Of a DNA stretch of 64,000 bases, positions 46,062-60,600 are shown one piece after another. Under the pieces are notes generated by a model. That model ran no database searches. It was not told the DNA's origin and saw only the letters and a list, made by a program, of their open reading frames with translations. Position 1 is the stretch's first letter, and every line of letters begins with the position of its first letter. Position numbers and translations under genes: made by a program. Origin of the DNA: Cheilinus undulatus (Eukaryota; Chordata; Actinopteri; Labriformes; Labridae); contig NW_024571690.1 in NCBI RefSeq assembly GCF_018320785.1, positions 1-64,000 of the forward strand, written 5' to 3'.

Positions 46062-49000
46062 CTTAGACAGAGGTTAAAGGTGAGTTAAACAGGGTCATCG
46101 TTTTAGATCTGTCCTTAAATCTAATGTTCTCCAGCACAGTCGGGTCCACATTTCCTGTGCACCATGCCAGAGTCCACAGAGATCACGTCTGAGACCACAG
46201 ACCTCAGTGGACTCTGTTATGGTGACTAAGTACTTAGGTAAGTAACATAGAGAAGGTATTTAGGAATCATCTTCATCATCCTTGCCTCCTCATGTTCCTC
46301 ACTACATACCTCCTCCTTGGTCTTCTTGGACAGAACCCTCAGCCAGTCTCCAATCATATTCAGGACCGCCGCAAAGTATGCCAAACCCCCGAGGATCCAG
46401 AACCAGACCAGAGGACGGTACCACCGCATGTACTCGATGCGACGGTCACCACCTGGAGAGGAAGAGGAGATCATAATCATCAGTCATCTTCATCTCCGGA
46501 CACCCTCATCAGAGAAGAGGCTGATCAGCTGTGATATGAACTTAATCCTGAGTTATCAGGCTGCACTGGTGAGCTACGAATGGTTGCCCATTTGTGATCA
46601 ATTAAAACCTTTGAATGATAACACAGCCTTCTAAACTAGGTACCTGCCACATAATCCCCGATTCCCACAGTTGTCAGCGTGATGACCACGAAGTAGGTGG
46701 AGTCGAGCGCCGACCAGCCCTCAATGTGTTTGAAGATAACGGCTGGGATGGTGACGAAGAGGATGCAGCCCACCAGGATGAAGAGCAAGGTGGAGGCCAC
46801 ACGGATCTTTGTTTGACTGATCTGGTTGTGTTTGTTCTGGAATAAGAACAAAGACAGCAGGGATAAGATGAGGAAAACCCTAAACCCCTGACCTACAGAG
46901 TCTGAGAGAACCATGAAGAACCATTCAGAGGGGATAGTAACATCCTACCACTGCTACTATGATCTACATGCATTTATATTATCATCACTTCTACTATGAT
47001 CTACATGCCTTTATATTAGCATCACTGCTACTATGATCTACATGCATTTATATTAGCATCACTGCTACTATGATCTACATGCCTTTATATTAGCATCACT
47101 GCTACTATGATCTACATGCATTTATATTAGCATCACTGCTACTATGATCTACAAGCCTTTATATTAGCATCACTGCTACTATGATCTACATGCTTTTATA
47201 TTAGCATCACTGCTACTATGATCTACATGCCTTTATATTAGCATCACTGCTACTATGATCTACATGCATTTATATTAGCATCAATGCTACTATGATCTAC
47301 ATGTATTTATATTAGCATCACTGCTATTATGATCTACATGTATTTATATTAGCATCACTGCTACTATGATCTACATGTATTTATATTAGCATCACTGCTA
47401 CTATGATCTACATGTATTTATATTAGCATCACTGCTACTATGATCTACATGTATTTATATTAGCATCACTGCTACTATGATCTACATGTATTTATACTAG
47501 CATTAATGCTACTATGATCTACATGTATTTATATTAGCATTAATGCTACTAGGATCTACATGCATTTATATTAGCATTAATGCTACTATGATCTACATGT
47601 ATTTATATTAGCATCACTGCTACTATGATCTACATGTATTTATATTAGCATTAATGCTACTATGATCTACATGTATTTATATTGGCATCAATGCTACTAA
47701 GATCTACATGTATTTATACTAGCATTAATGCTACTATGATCTACATGTATTTATATTGGCATCAATGCTACTATGATCTACATGTATTTATACTAGCATT
47801 AATGCTACTATGATCTACATGTATTTATATTAGCATTAATGCTACTATGATCTACATGTATTTATATTAGCATCACTGCTACTATGATCTACATGTATTT
47901 ATATTAGCATCACTGCTACTATGATCTACATGTATTTATATTAGCATCACTGCTACTATGATCTACATGTATTTATACTAGCATTAATGCTACTATGATC
48001 TACATGCATTTATATTAGCATTAATGCTACTATGATCTACATGTATTTATATTAGCATCACTGCTACTATGATCTACATGCATTTATATTAGTATTAATG
48101 CTACTATGATCTACATGTATTTATATTAGCATTAATGCTACTATGATCTACATGCATTTATATTAGCATTAATGCTACTATGATCTACATGTATTTATAT
48201 TAGCATTAATGCTACTAAGATCTACATGCATTTATATTAGCATTAATGCTACTATGATCTACATGTATTTATATTGGCATCAATGCTACTATGATCTACA
48301 TGTATTTATATTAGCATCACTGCTATTATGATCTACATGCATTTATATTAGCATCAATGCTACTATGATCTACATGTATTTATATTAGCATTAATGCTAC
48401 TAGGATCTACATGCATTTATATTAGCATTAATGCTACTATGATCTACATGTATTTATATTAGCATTAATGCTACTATGATCTACATGCATTTATATTAGC
48501 ATTAATGCTACTATGATCTACATGTATTTATATTAGCATCACTGCTACTATGATCTACATGTATTTATATTAGCATTAATGCTACTATGATCTACATGTA
48601 TTTATATTGGCATCAATGCTACTATGATCTACATGTATTTATATTAGCATTAATGCTACTAGGATCTACATGTATTTATATTAGCATCACTGCTACTATG
48701 ATCTACATGTATTTATATTAGCATCACTGCTACTATGATCTACATGTATTTATATTAGCATCACTGCTACTATGATCTACATGTATTTATACTAGCATTA
48801 ATGCTACTATGATCTACATGTATTTATATTAGCATTAATAGTACTAGGATCTACATGCATTTATATTAGCATTAATGCTACTATGATCTACATGTATTTA
48901 TATTAGCATCACTGCTACTATGATCTACATGCATTTATATTAGTATTAATGCTACTATGATCTACATGTATTTATATTAGCATTAATGCTACTAAGATCT

Positions 49001-52000
49001 ACATGCATTTATATTAGCATTAATGCTACTATGATCTACATGTATTTATAGTAGCATCACTGCTACTATGATCTACATGTATTTATATTGGCATCAATGC
49101 TACTATGATCTACATGTATTTATATTAGCATCACTGCTATTATGATCTACATGCATTTATATTAGCATCAATGCTACTATGATCTACATGTATTTATATT
49201 AGCATTAATGCTACTAGGATCTACATGCATTTATATTAGCATTAATGCTACTATGATCTACATGTATTTATATTAGCATTAATGCTACTATGATCTACAT
49301 GCATTTATATTAGCATTAATGCTACTATGATCTATATGTATTTATATTAGCATTAATGCTACTATGATCTACATGTATTTATACTAGCATTAATGCTACT
49401 ATGATCTACATGCATTTATATTAGCATTAATGCTACTATGATCTACATGTACTTATATTAGCATTAATGCTACTAGGATCTACATGTATTTATATTAGCA
49501 TCACTGCTACTATGATCTACATGTATTTATATTAGCATTAATGCTACTATGATCTACATGCATTTATATTAGCATTAATGCTACTATGATCTACATGTAT
49601 TTACATTGGCATCAATGCTTCTATGATCTACATGTATTTACATTAACATAAATGCTACTATGATCTACATGTATTTATATTAGCATCACTGCTATTATGA
49701 TCTACATGTATTTATATTGGCATCAGTGCTACTATGATCTACATGTATTTATATTAGCATCACTGCTACTATGATCCACATGTATTTGTATTAGCATCAA
49801 TGCTACTATGATCTACATGTATTTACATTAACATTAATGCTACTATGATCTACATGTATTTATATTAGCATCACTGCTATTATGATGTACATGCATTTAT
49901 ATTAGCATTAATGCTACTATGATCTACATGTATTTATATTAGCATCACTGCTATTATGATCTACATGTATTTATATTGGCATCAGTGCTACTATGATCTA
50001 CATGCATTTATATTAGCATTAATGCTACTATGATCTACATGTATTTATATTAGCATCACTGCTATTATGATCTACATGTATTTATATTGGCATCAGTGCT
50101 ACTATGATCTACATGTATTTATACTAGCATTAATGCTACTATGATCTACATGTATTTATATTAGCATCAATGCTACTATGATCTACATGTATTTAGATTA
50201 GCATTAATGCTACTATGATCTACATGTATTTATACTAGCATTAATGCTACTATGATCTACATGTATTTATACTAGCATTAATGCTACTATGATCTACATG
50301 TATTTATACTAGCATTAATGCTACTATGATCTACATGTATTTATACTAGCATTAATGCTACTATGATCTACATGTATTTATATTAACATTAATGCTACTA
50401 TGATCTACAGTCATTTATATTAACATTTATGCTATTATGATCTACAGTCATTTTTATTAACATTAATGCTACTATGATCTACAGTCATTTATATTAACAT
50501 TAATGCTACTATGATCTACAGTCATTTATATAGCATTAATGCTACTATGATCTACAGTCATTTATATAGCATTAATGCTACTATGATCTACAGTCATTTA
50601 TATTAATATTAATGCTACTATGATCTACATGCATTTATACAAGCATCACTTATATTACGACCTACACTGATTCATATGGCTACATTTGAGATCATTTTAA
50701 TATTTCCATACTTTTGCTGCCTTCCAAATGTCAGCTGGCTATTTTTTAAAATCTAAAATTTCTAAAGATAAAGAAAAGATAAAATCTCCGTCTACTTTAA
50801 AGTTTTAAAGTTTTGATGTATTAGATACTAATTTGCTTTGAATCAAATACATGATTTCATGAATTAATCGAACAAAATACAATGTCATAGTGTTGATGAA
50901 TGAATCTTTGACTCACTCTGAACATTTTCTCCACCTTTGCGATGCTTTTCACAAAAATAGTTCCCAGCTGATCACCAACACCCGCCAGCAGGAAGCCAAA
51001 CAGAGGAATACCAAATATGGCATACAGGATGCAGAAGATCTTCCCACCTTCTGTGCTTGGAGCGATGTTTCCATAACCTGAGGGTTTCAGGTCAAAATGC
51101 AGGGTTAGGGTGAAAGCATAGGGATAGGAAAAGAAAAAGGGCTGGGGTCAAAAGGCGGGATTAGGGTTAAAGTTAAGATAAAGGGTTAAACCCAGGATAA
51201 AGGTTATACTGAAGGGCAAGGGTTACACCTGGGATAAAGGGTATAATGAAAGGTAAAAGTTGAAGTTGAAGGGAAAGGGTTAAACCATGGGGGTCAGATA
51301 ACCCAAAGAACACAGGGACAACCATGAAGTCATAGTGAAACTGAAGGGTAGAGGGATTATCATGAGGTCAGGGTTAAACTGAAGGGTAGAGGGATTATCA
51401 TGAGGTCAGGGTTAAACTGAAGGGGAGAGGGATTATCATGAGGTCAGGGTTAAACTGAAGGGGAGAGGGATTATCATGAGGTCAGGGTTAAACTGAAGGA
51501 GAGAGGGATTATCATGAGGTCAGAGTTAAACTGAGGGGTAGAGGGATTATCTTGAGGTCAGGGTTAAACTGAAGGAGAGAGGGATTATCATGAGTTCAGA
51601 GTTAAACTGAGGGGTAGAGGGATTATCGTGAGGTCAGGGTTAAACTGAAGGGTAGAGGGGTTACCGTGAGGTCAGGGTTAAACTGAGGGGTAGAGGGATT
51701 ATCGTGAGGTCAGGGTTAAACTGAGGGGTAGAGGGATTATCGTGAGGTCAGGGTTAAACTGAGGGGTAGAGGGATTATTGTGAGGTCAGGGTGAAACTAA
51801 AGGGGAGAGGGATTATCATGAGTTCCTAGTTAAACTGAAGGGTAGAGGGGTTATCGTGAGGTCACAGTTTAACTGACGAATAGAGGGAATATTGTGAGGT
51901 CAGAGTTAAGCTGAAGGGTAGTGGGATTATCATGAGGTCAGAGTTAAACTGAAGGGTAGAGGGATTATCATGAGGTCAGGGTTAAACTGAAGGGTAGAGG

Positions 52001-54449
52001 GATTATCATGACGTCAGAGTTAAACTGAAGGGTAGAAGGATTATCGTGAGGTCAGAGTTAAACTGAAGGGTAGAGGGGTTATCGTGAGGTCAGGGTTAAA
52101 CTGAAGGGTAGAGGGATAATCATGAGGTCAGAGTTAAACTGAAGGAGACAGGGATTATCTTGAGGTCAGAGTTAAACTGAAGGGTAGAGGGGTTATCGTG
52201 AGGTCAGAGTTAAACTGAAGAGTAGAGTGATTATCGTGAGGTCAGAGTTAAACTGAAGAGTAGAGGGATTATTGTGAGGTCAGAGTTAAACTGAAGGGTA
52301 GATAGATAACCTTGAGTTCATAGTGAAACTGAAGGGTAGAGGGATTATCATGAGGTCAGGGTTAAACCGAAGGGTAGAGGGATTATCATGACGTCAGAGT
52401 TAAACTGAAGGGTAGAAGGATTATCGTGAGGTCAGAGTTAAACTGAAGGAGACAGGGATTATCGTGAGGTCAGAGTTAAACTGAAGGGTAGAAGGATTAT
52501 CATGAGGTCAGGGTTAAACCCGGGATAACGGTTATACTGAAGGGCAAGGTTTACACCTGGGATGAAGGGTATAAAGAAAGGTTAAAGTTGAAGTTGAAGG
52601 GAAAGGGTTAAACCATGGGGGTCAGTTAACCCAAAGAACACAGGGACAACAATGAGGTCAAGGTTAAACTGAAGGGTAGAGGGATTATCATGAGGTCAGA
52701 GTAAAACTGAAGGAGACAGGGATTATCGTGAGGTCAGAGTTAAACTGAAGGGTAGAGGGATAATCATGAGGTCAGAGTTAAACTGAAGGAGACAGGGATT
52801 ATCGTGAGGTCAGAGTTAAACTGAAGGGTAGAGGGATTATCATGAGGTCAGGGTGAAACTGAGGGGTAGAGGGATTATCGTGAGGTCAGGGTTGAAATGA
52901 AGGGTAGAGGGATTATCATGAGGTCAGAGTTAAACTGAAGAGTAGAGTGATTATCGTGAGGTCAGAGTTAAACTGAAGGGTAGAGGGATTATCGTGAGGT
53001 CAGGGTTAAACTGAAGGGTAGAGGGGTTATCGTGAGGTCAGAGTTAAACTAAAGGGTAGAGGGATTATCGTGAGGTCAGGGTTAAACTGAAGGGTAGAGG
53101 GAGTATTGTGAGGTCAGGGTTAAACTGAAGGGTAGATAGATAATCTTGAGGTCATAGTGAAACTGAAGGGTAGAGGGATTATCGTGAGGTCAAGGTTAAA
53201 CTGAAGGGTAGAGGGGTTATCGTGAGGTCAGAGTTAAACTGAAGGGTAGAGGGGTTATCGTGAGGTCAGGGTTAAACTGAAGGGTAGAGGGATAATCATG
53301 AGGTCAGAGTTAAACTGAAGGAGACAGGGATTATCTTGAGGTCAGAGTTAAACTGAAGGGTAGAGGGATTATCGTGAGGTCAGAGTTAAACTGAAATAGA
53401 CAGGGATTATTGTGAGGTCAGGGTTAAACTGAAGGGTAGAGGGGTTATCGTGAGGTCAGGGTTAAACTGAAGGGTAGATAGATAATCTTGAGGTCATAGT
53501 GAAACTGAAGGGTAGAGGGATTATCGTGAGGTCAAGGTTAAACTGAAGGGTAGAGGGGTTATCGTGAGGTCAGAGTTAAACTGAAGGGTAGAGGGGTTAT
53601 CGTGAGGTCAGGGTTATACTGAAGGGTAGAGGGATAATCATGAGGTCAGAGTTAAACTGAAGGAGACAGGGATTATCGTGAGGTCAGAGTTAAACTGAAG
53701 GGTAGAGGGATTATCGTGAGGTCAGAGTTAAACTGAAATAGACAGGGATTATTGTGAGGTCAGGGTTAAACTGAAGGGTAGAGGGGTTATCGTGAGGTCA
53801 GAGTTAAACTGAAGGGTAGAGGGATTATCATGAGGTCAGAGTTAAACTGAAGGGTAGAGGGATTATCGTGAGGTCAGGGTTAAACTGAAGGGTAGAGGGG
53901 TCATCGTGAGGTCAGAGTTAAACTGAAGGGTAGAGGGATTATCGTGAGGTCAGGGTTAAACTGAAGGGTAGAGGGGTTATCGTGAGGTCAGAGTTAAACT
54001 GAAGGGTAGAGGGATTACCGTGAGTTCAGGGTTAAACTGAAGGGTAAAGGGATAATTTTAGGGTTAGGATTTTATTCTGGGGTCAGGAGCGTAGGAAGAT
54101 GGAAGGACAGGGGACTGTAGCGGGAAGTGAAGGACTGGTCAAAGTGAAAATAACAGATAAGTCAGAATTTTTTGTAATTTAGTTTTAATGTAATTTTAAT
54201 TGTTTCTTTAAATTGAATGTGAGTTCAGAGCACAGCTAAGTCTAAAGGTTTGTTTTTAGCTTTCTACAGATTAGTAGTGTGGCTCTGCCCGGGACAAAAA
54301 ATAATCAAAGCGGAAATTGCCTTTAGTATACCTATGGTAGTGATGACTGTCCCAGCGAAAAAGAAGGAGCTGCCCAAGTCCCAGTGACTTGAGTTATATG
54401 ACGTGTCACCAATTGGACTCACACCAGCGTTCACTGCATCCACAGAATG
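45387..54449 (-). CDS. kcnk10: TREK-2-like two-pore-domain K+ channel (five 3' exons)
   Basis: Exons on the minus strand: 54449-54332, 51077-50917, 46836-46644, 46452-46310 and 46061-45387. They total 1,290 nt (429 residues plus stop), with matching phases and GT/AG ends. The product is a K2P background potassium channel of the plasma membrane, gated in this family by stretch, lipids, pH and phosphorylation. The order is: extracellular cap with N-glycosylation site (YNSSHWD), pore loop 1 (TTIGYGN), M2, M3, pore loop 2 (TTVGIGDYV), M4 ([16 protein letters not shown]), and a long C-terminal tail. KCNK10 rather than KCNK2 is indicated by [35 protein letters not shown] and [10 protein letters not shown]. 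The first exons (N-terminus, M1) lie right of the window. Unusual: pore loop 2 has GIG where TREK channels normally have GFG. Confidence 0.95.
46310..46452 (-). CDS. kcnk10: kcnk10 exon: M4
   Basis: Acceptor ctctccag, donor gtatgt. Encodes [18 protein letters not shown] and [13 protein letters not shown], the start of the proximal C-terminal regulatory helix. Confidence 0.96.
46644..46836 (-). CDS. kcnk10: kcnk10 exon: M3 and pore loop 2
   Basis: Acceptor attccag, donor gtacct. Encodes [16 protein letters not shown]3, [15 protein letters not shown] and the filter [11 protein letters not shown]. The Ile codon ATC is at 46662-46660. Confidence 0.96.
46949..50660. repeat. 37-bp minisatellite in a kcnk10 intron
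   Basis: About 100 copies of a 37-bp unit: ctactatgatctacatgtat, then ttatattagcat and taatg or cactg. It is AT-rich and highly uniform until about 50400, where units decay (acagtcattta variants). It starts 110 bp after the upstream exon donor. Confidence 0.97.
50917..51077 (-). CDS. kcnk10: kcnk10 exon: filter 1 end, M2
   Basis: Acceptor ccctcag, donor gtgagt. Encodes [16 protein letters not shown], then M2 ([17 protein letters not shown]) and [11 protein letters not shown]. Confidence 0.96.
51184..54052. repeat. 38-bp minisatellite in a kcnk10 intron
   Basis: About 72 copies (from about 51335) of a 38-bp unit: gttaaactgaagggtagagg then gattatcatgaggtcag. A non-array flank of about 150 bp at 51184-51335 recurs at 52512-52665 with few changes, so a segment of about 1.33 kb was duplicated together with its border. 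Confidence 0.95.
54053..54331. other. intron between 38-bp array and kcnk10 pore exon
   Basis: Unique non-coding sequence. The donor side of the 54332-54449 exon is here. Confidence 0.5.
54332..54449 (-). CDS. kcnk10: kcnk10 exon: cap and pore helix 1
   Basis: Acceptor ctttcag, donor gtatac. Encodes [15 protein letters not shown], the glycosylation site NSSHWD, and [12 protein letters not shown]. It ends within the filter glycine codon. Confidence 0.95.
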
Positions 54450-54489
54450 CTGAAAGACAAAAAACAGACTTTAAGTCTACGTCAGAGTC

Positions 54490-54613
54490 AAACTAATCCC
54501 GCTGTTAGGACATTCTGACATAAAACAAGCTAATCCAGCTGTTAGGACATTCTGACATAAAACAAGCTAATCCAGCTGTTAGTACATTCTAACATAAAAC
54601 AAGCTAATCCAGT
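54490..54613. repeat. short 37-bp tandem repeat
   Basis: Just over three copies of a unit with aagctaatccagctgttagg and acattctgacataaaac. It touches the next array, which has the same period but a different sequence. Confidence 0.92.
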
Positions 54614-54614
54614 T

Positions 54615-57600
54615 AAATGTTATGATAGGAGTCACATTCACTGAGATGTTAGAATGTTACAATAGGAGTCACAGTCACTGAGATGTTAGAATGTTATGAT
54701 AGGAGTCACAGTCACTGAGGTGTTAGAATGTTACAATAGGAGTCACAGTCACTGAGGTGTTAGAATGTCATGATAGGAGTCATAGTCAATGAGATGTTAG
54801 AATGTTACAATAGGAGTCACAGTCAGTGAGATGTTAGAATATTACAAAAGGAGTCACAGTCACTGAGATGTTAGAATGTTATGATAGGAGTCACAGTCAG
54901 TGAGATGTTAGAATATTACAATAGGAGTCACAGTCACTGAGGTGTTAGAATGTTATGATAGGAGTCACAGTCACTGAGATATTAGAATGTTACAATAGGA
55001 GTCACAGTCACTGAGCTGTTAGAATGTCATGATAGGAATCAAATTCCCTGAGATGTTAGAATGTTATGATAGGAGTCACAGTCATTGAGGTGTTAGAATG
55101 TTACCGTAGGAGTCACAGTCACTGAGATGTTAGAATGTTATGATAGGAGTCACAGTCAATGAGATGGTAGAATGTCATGACAGGAGTCACATTCCCTGAG
55201 ATGTTAGAATGTTACAATAGGAGTCACAGTCACTGAGGTGTTAGAATGTTAGAATAGGAGTCACAGTCAATGAGATGTTAGAATGTTACAATAGGAGTCA
55301 CAGTCACTGACGTGTTAGAATGTTACAATAGGAGTCACAGTCAATGAGATGTTAGAATGTTACAATAGGAGTCACACAGTCACTGAGATGTAAGAATGTT
55401 ACAATAGGAGTCACAGTCACTGAGCTGTTAGAATGTCATGATAGGAGTCACAGTCCATGAGATGTTAGAATGTTACAATAGGAGTCACAGTCACTGAGAT
55501 GTTAGAATATTACAAAAGGAGTCACAGTCACTGAGATGTTAGAATGTTACAATAGGAGTCACAGTCAGTGAGATGTTAGAATATTACAATAGGAGTCACA
55601 GTCACTGAGGTGTTAGAATGTTAGAATAGGAGTCACAGTCAATGAGATGTTAGAATGTTACAATAGGAGTCACAGTCACTGAGGTTTTAGAATGTTATGA
55701 TAGGAATCACAGTCACTAAGATGTTAGAATGTTACAATAGGAGTCACAGTCACTGAGATGTTAGAATGTTACAATAGGAGTCACAGTCACTGAGATGTTA
55801 GAATGTTACAATAGGAGTCACAGTCACTGAGATGTTGGAATGTTACAATAGGAGTCACAGTCACTGAGGTGTTAGAATGTTACAATAGGAGTCACATTCC
55901 CTGAGATGTTAGAATGTTATGATAGGAGTCACAGTCACTGAGATGTTAGAGAGTTATGATAGGAGTCAAAGTCACTGAGATGTTAGAATGTTATGATAGG
56001 AATCACATTCCCTGAGATGTTAGAATGTTAAGATAGGAGTCGCAGTCACTAAGATGTTAGAATGTTACAATAGGAGTCACAGTCACTGAGGTGTAAGAAT
56101 GTTACAATAGGAGTCACAGTCACTGAGATGATAGAATGTCATGATAGGAATCAAATTCCCTGAGATGTTAGAATGTTATAATAGGAGTCACAGTCACTAA
56201 GATGTTAGAATGTTATGATAGGAGTCAAAGTCACTGAGATGTTAGAATGTTATGATAGGAGTCACAGTCAATGAGATGGTAGAATGTCATGACAGGAGTC
56301 ACAGTCACTGAGGTGTTAGAATATAACAATAGGAGTCACAGTCACTGAGGTGTTAGAATGTTACAAAAGGCGTCACAGTCACTGAGATGTTAGAATGTTA
56401 TGATAGGAGTCACAGTCACTGAGATGTTAGACGGTGACAATAGGAGTCACAGTCACTGACATTTTAGAATGTTACAATAGGAATCACATTCACTGAGATG
56501 TAAGAATGTCACAATAGGAGTCACAGTCATTAAGATGTTGGAATGTTATGATAGGAGTCACAGTCGCTAAGATGTTAGAATGTTGTGATAGGAGTCACAG
56601 TCACTGAGGTGTTAGAATGTCATGATAGGAGTCACAGTCACTGAGATGTTAGAATGTTACAATAGGAGTCACAGTCACTGAGGTGTTAGAATGTCACAAT
56701 AGGAGTCACAGTCACCGAGATGTTAGAATGTTATGATAGGAGTCACAGTCACTGAGGTGTTAGAATGTTACAATAGGAGTCACATTCCCTGAGATGTTAG
56801 AATGTTATGATAGGAGTCACAGTCACTGAGATGTTAGAATGTTATGATAGGAGTCACAGTCACTGAGATATTAGAATGTTACAATAGGAGTCACAGTCAC
56901 TGAGCTGTTAGAATGTTACGATAGGAGTCACATTCCCTGAGATGTTAGAATGTTTTGATAGGAGTCACAGTCACTGAGATGTTAGAATGTTATGATAGGA
57001 GTCAAAGTAACTGAGCTGTAGGAATGTTATGATAGGAATCACATTCCCTGAAATGTTACAATGTTATGATAGGAGTCACAGTCACTGAGATGTTAGAATG
57101 TTATGATAGGAGTCACAGTCACTGAGATGTTAAAATGTTATGATAGGAGTCAGCCACTGGGATGGTAGAATGATATGATAGGAGTCACAGTCACTGAGAT
57201 GTTAGAATGTTATGATAGGAGTCACAGTCACTAAGATGTTAGAATGTCGTGATAGGAGTCATAGTCACTGAGGTGTTAGCATGTCATGATAGGAGTCACA
57301 GTCACTGAGATGTTAGAATGTTACAAAAGGAGTCACAGTCACTGAGGTGTTAGAATGTCATGATAGGAGTCAAATTTACTGAGATGTTAGAATGTCATGA
57401 TAGAAGTCACAGTCACTGAGATGTTAGAATGTTATGATAGGAGTCAGTCACTGAGATTTTAGAATGTTACAATAGGAGTCACAGTCACTGAGGTGTTAGA
57501 ATGTTACAATAGGAGTCACAGTCACTGAGATGTTAGAATGTTATGATAGGAGTCACAGTCACTGGCATGTTAGAATGTTATGATAGGAGTCACAGTCACT

Positions 57601-60600
57601 GAGATGTTAAAATGTTGTGATAGGAGTCACAGTCACGTAGATGTTAGAATGTTACAAAAGGAGTCACAGTCACTGAGATGTTAGAATGTTATGATAGGAA
57701 TCATATTCACTGAGATGTAAGAATGTTACAATAGGAGTCACAGTCACTAAGATGTTAGAATGTTATGATAGGAGTCACAGTCGCTGACATGTTAGAATGT
57801 TATGATAGGAGTCACAGTCACTGAGGTGTTAGAATGTTATGATAGGAGTCAAAGTAACTGAGCTGTAGGAATGTTATGATAGGAATCAAATTCCCTGAAA
57901 TGTTACAATGTTATGATAGGAGTCACAGTCACTAAGATGTTAGAATGTTATGATAGGAGTCACAGTCACTGAGATGTTAGAATGTTATGATAGGAGTCAG
58001 TCACTGAGATTTTAGAATGTTACAATAGGAGTCAAAGTCACTGACATGTTAGAATGTTATGACAGGAGTCACAGTCACTGAGATGTTAGAATGTTATGAT
58101 AGGAGTCAGCCACTGGGATGGTAGAATGATATGATAGGAGTCACAGTCACTGAGATGTTAGAATGTTATGATAGGAGTCACAGTCACTAAGATGTTAGAA
58201 TGTCGTGATAGGAGTCACAGTCACTGAGATGTTAGCATGTCATGATAGGAGTCACAGTCACTGAGATGTTAGAATGTTACAAAAGGAGTCACAGTCGATG
58301 AGGTATTAGAATGTCATGATAGGAGTCACAGTCACTGAGGTGTTAGAATGTCATGATAGAAGTCACAGTCACTAAGATGTTAGAATGTTATGATAGGAGT
58401 CACAGTCAATGAAGTGTTAGAATGTTATGATAGGAGTCACAGTCACTGAGATGTTAGAATGTTATGATAGGAGTCACAGTCACTGCGATGTTAGAATGTT
58501 ATGATAGGAGTCACAGTCACTGGCATGTTAGAATGTTATGATAGGAGTCACAGTCACTGAGATGTTAAAATGTTGTGATAGGAGTCACAGTCACGTAGAT
58601 GTTAGAATGTTACAAAAGGAGTCACAGTCACTGAGATGTTAGAATGTCATGATAGGAGTCACAGTCACTGAGATGTTAGAATGTTACAATAGGAGTCACA
58701 GTCACTGAGGTGTTAGAATGTCACAATAGGAGTCACAGTCACCGAGATGTTAGAATGTTAAGATAGGAGTCACAGTCACTGAGGTGTTAGAATGTTACAA
58801 TAGGAGTCACATTCCCTGAGATGTTAGAATGTTATGATAGGAGTCACAGTCACTGAGATGTTAGAATGTTATGATAGGAGTCACAGTCACTGAGATATTA
58901 GAATGTTACAATAGGAGTCACAGTCACTGAGCTGTTAGAATGTTATGATAGGAGTCACAGTCACTGAGATGTTAGAATGTTATGATAGGAGTCACAGTCA
59001 CTGAGATGTTAGAATGTTATGATAGGAGTCACAGTCACTGAGATGTTAGAATGTTATGATAGGAGTCACAGTCACTGAGATGTTAGAATGTTATGATAGG
59101 AGTCACAGTCACTGAGATGTTAGAATGTTATGATAGGAGTCACAGTCACTGAGATGTTAGAATGTTATGATAGGAGTCACAGTCACTGAGGTGTTAGCAT
59201 GTCATGATAGGAGTCACAGTCACTGAGATGTTAGAATGTTACAAAAGGAGTCACAGTCACTGAGGTGTTAGAATGTCATGATAGGAGTCACAGTCACTGA
59301 GATTTTAGAATGTTACAATAGGAGTCACAGTCACTGAGGTGTTAGAATGTTATGATAGGAGTCACAGTCACTGAGATGTTAGAATGTTATGATAGGAGTC
59401 ACAGTCACTGGCATGTTAGAATGTTATGATAGGAGTCACAGTCACTGAGATGTTAAAATGTTGTGATAGGAGTCACAGTCACGTAGATGTTAGAATGTTA
59501 CAAAAGGAGTCACAGTCACTGAGATGTTAGAATGTTATGATAGGAATCATATTCACTGAGATGTAAGAATGTTACAATAGGAGTCACAGTCACTAAGATG
59601 TTAGAATGTTATGATAGGAGTCACAGTCGCTGACATGTTAGAATGTTATGATAGGAGTCACAGTCACTGAGGTGTTAGAATGTTATGATAGGAGTCAGCC
59701 ACTGGGATGGTAGAATGTTATGATAGGAGTCACAGTCACTGAGATGATGGAATGTTATGATAGGAGTCACAGTCACTAAGATGTTAGAATGTCATGATAG
59801 GAGTCAAAATTACTGAGGTGTTATAATGTTACAATAGGAGTCACAGTCACTGAGGCGTTAGAATGTTATGATAGGAGTCACAGTCACTGAGATGTTAGAA
59901 TGTTATGATAGGAGTCACAGTCACTGAGATGATGGAATGTTATGATAGGAGTCACAGTCACTGAGGTGTTAGAATGTTATGATAGGAGTCAGCCACTGGG
60001 ATGTTAGAATGTTACGATAGGAGTCACAGTCACTAAGATGTTAGAATGTCATGATAGGAGTCAAAATTACTGAGGTGTTATAATGTTACAATAGGAGTCA
60101 CAGTCACTGAGGCGTTAGAATGTTATGATAGGAGTCACAGTCACTGAGATGTTAGAATGTTATGATAGGAGTCACAGTCACTGAGATGTTAGAATGTTTT
60201 GATAGGAGTCAAAGTCACTGAGCTGTTAGAATGTTATGATAGGAATCACATTCCCTGAGACGTTAGAATGTTATGATAGGAGTCACAGTCAATGAGATGT
60301 TAGAATGTTATGATAGGAGTCACAGTCACTGAGAAGTTAGAATGTTATGATAGGAGTCACAGTCACTGAGCTGTTAAAATGTTATGATAGGAATCACATT
60401 CCCTGAGATGTTAGAATGTAATGATAGGAGTCACAGACACTAAGATGTTAGAATGTTTCAATAGGAGTCACAGTCACTAAGATGATGGAATGTTATGATA
60501 GGAGTCACAGTCACTGAGATGTTAGAATGTTATGATAGGAGTCACAGTCACTGAGATGTTAGAATGTTACAATAGGAGTCACAGTCACTGAGGTGTTAGA

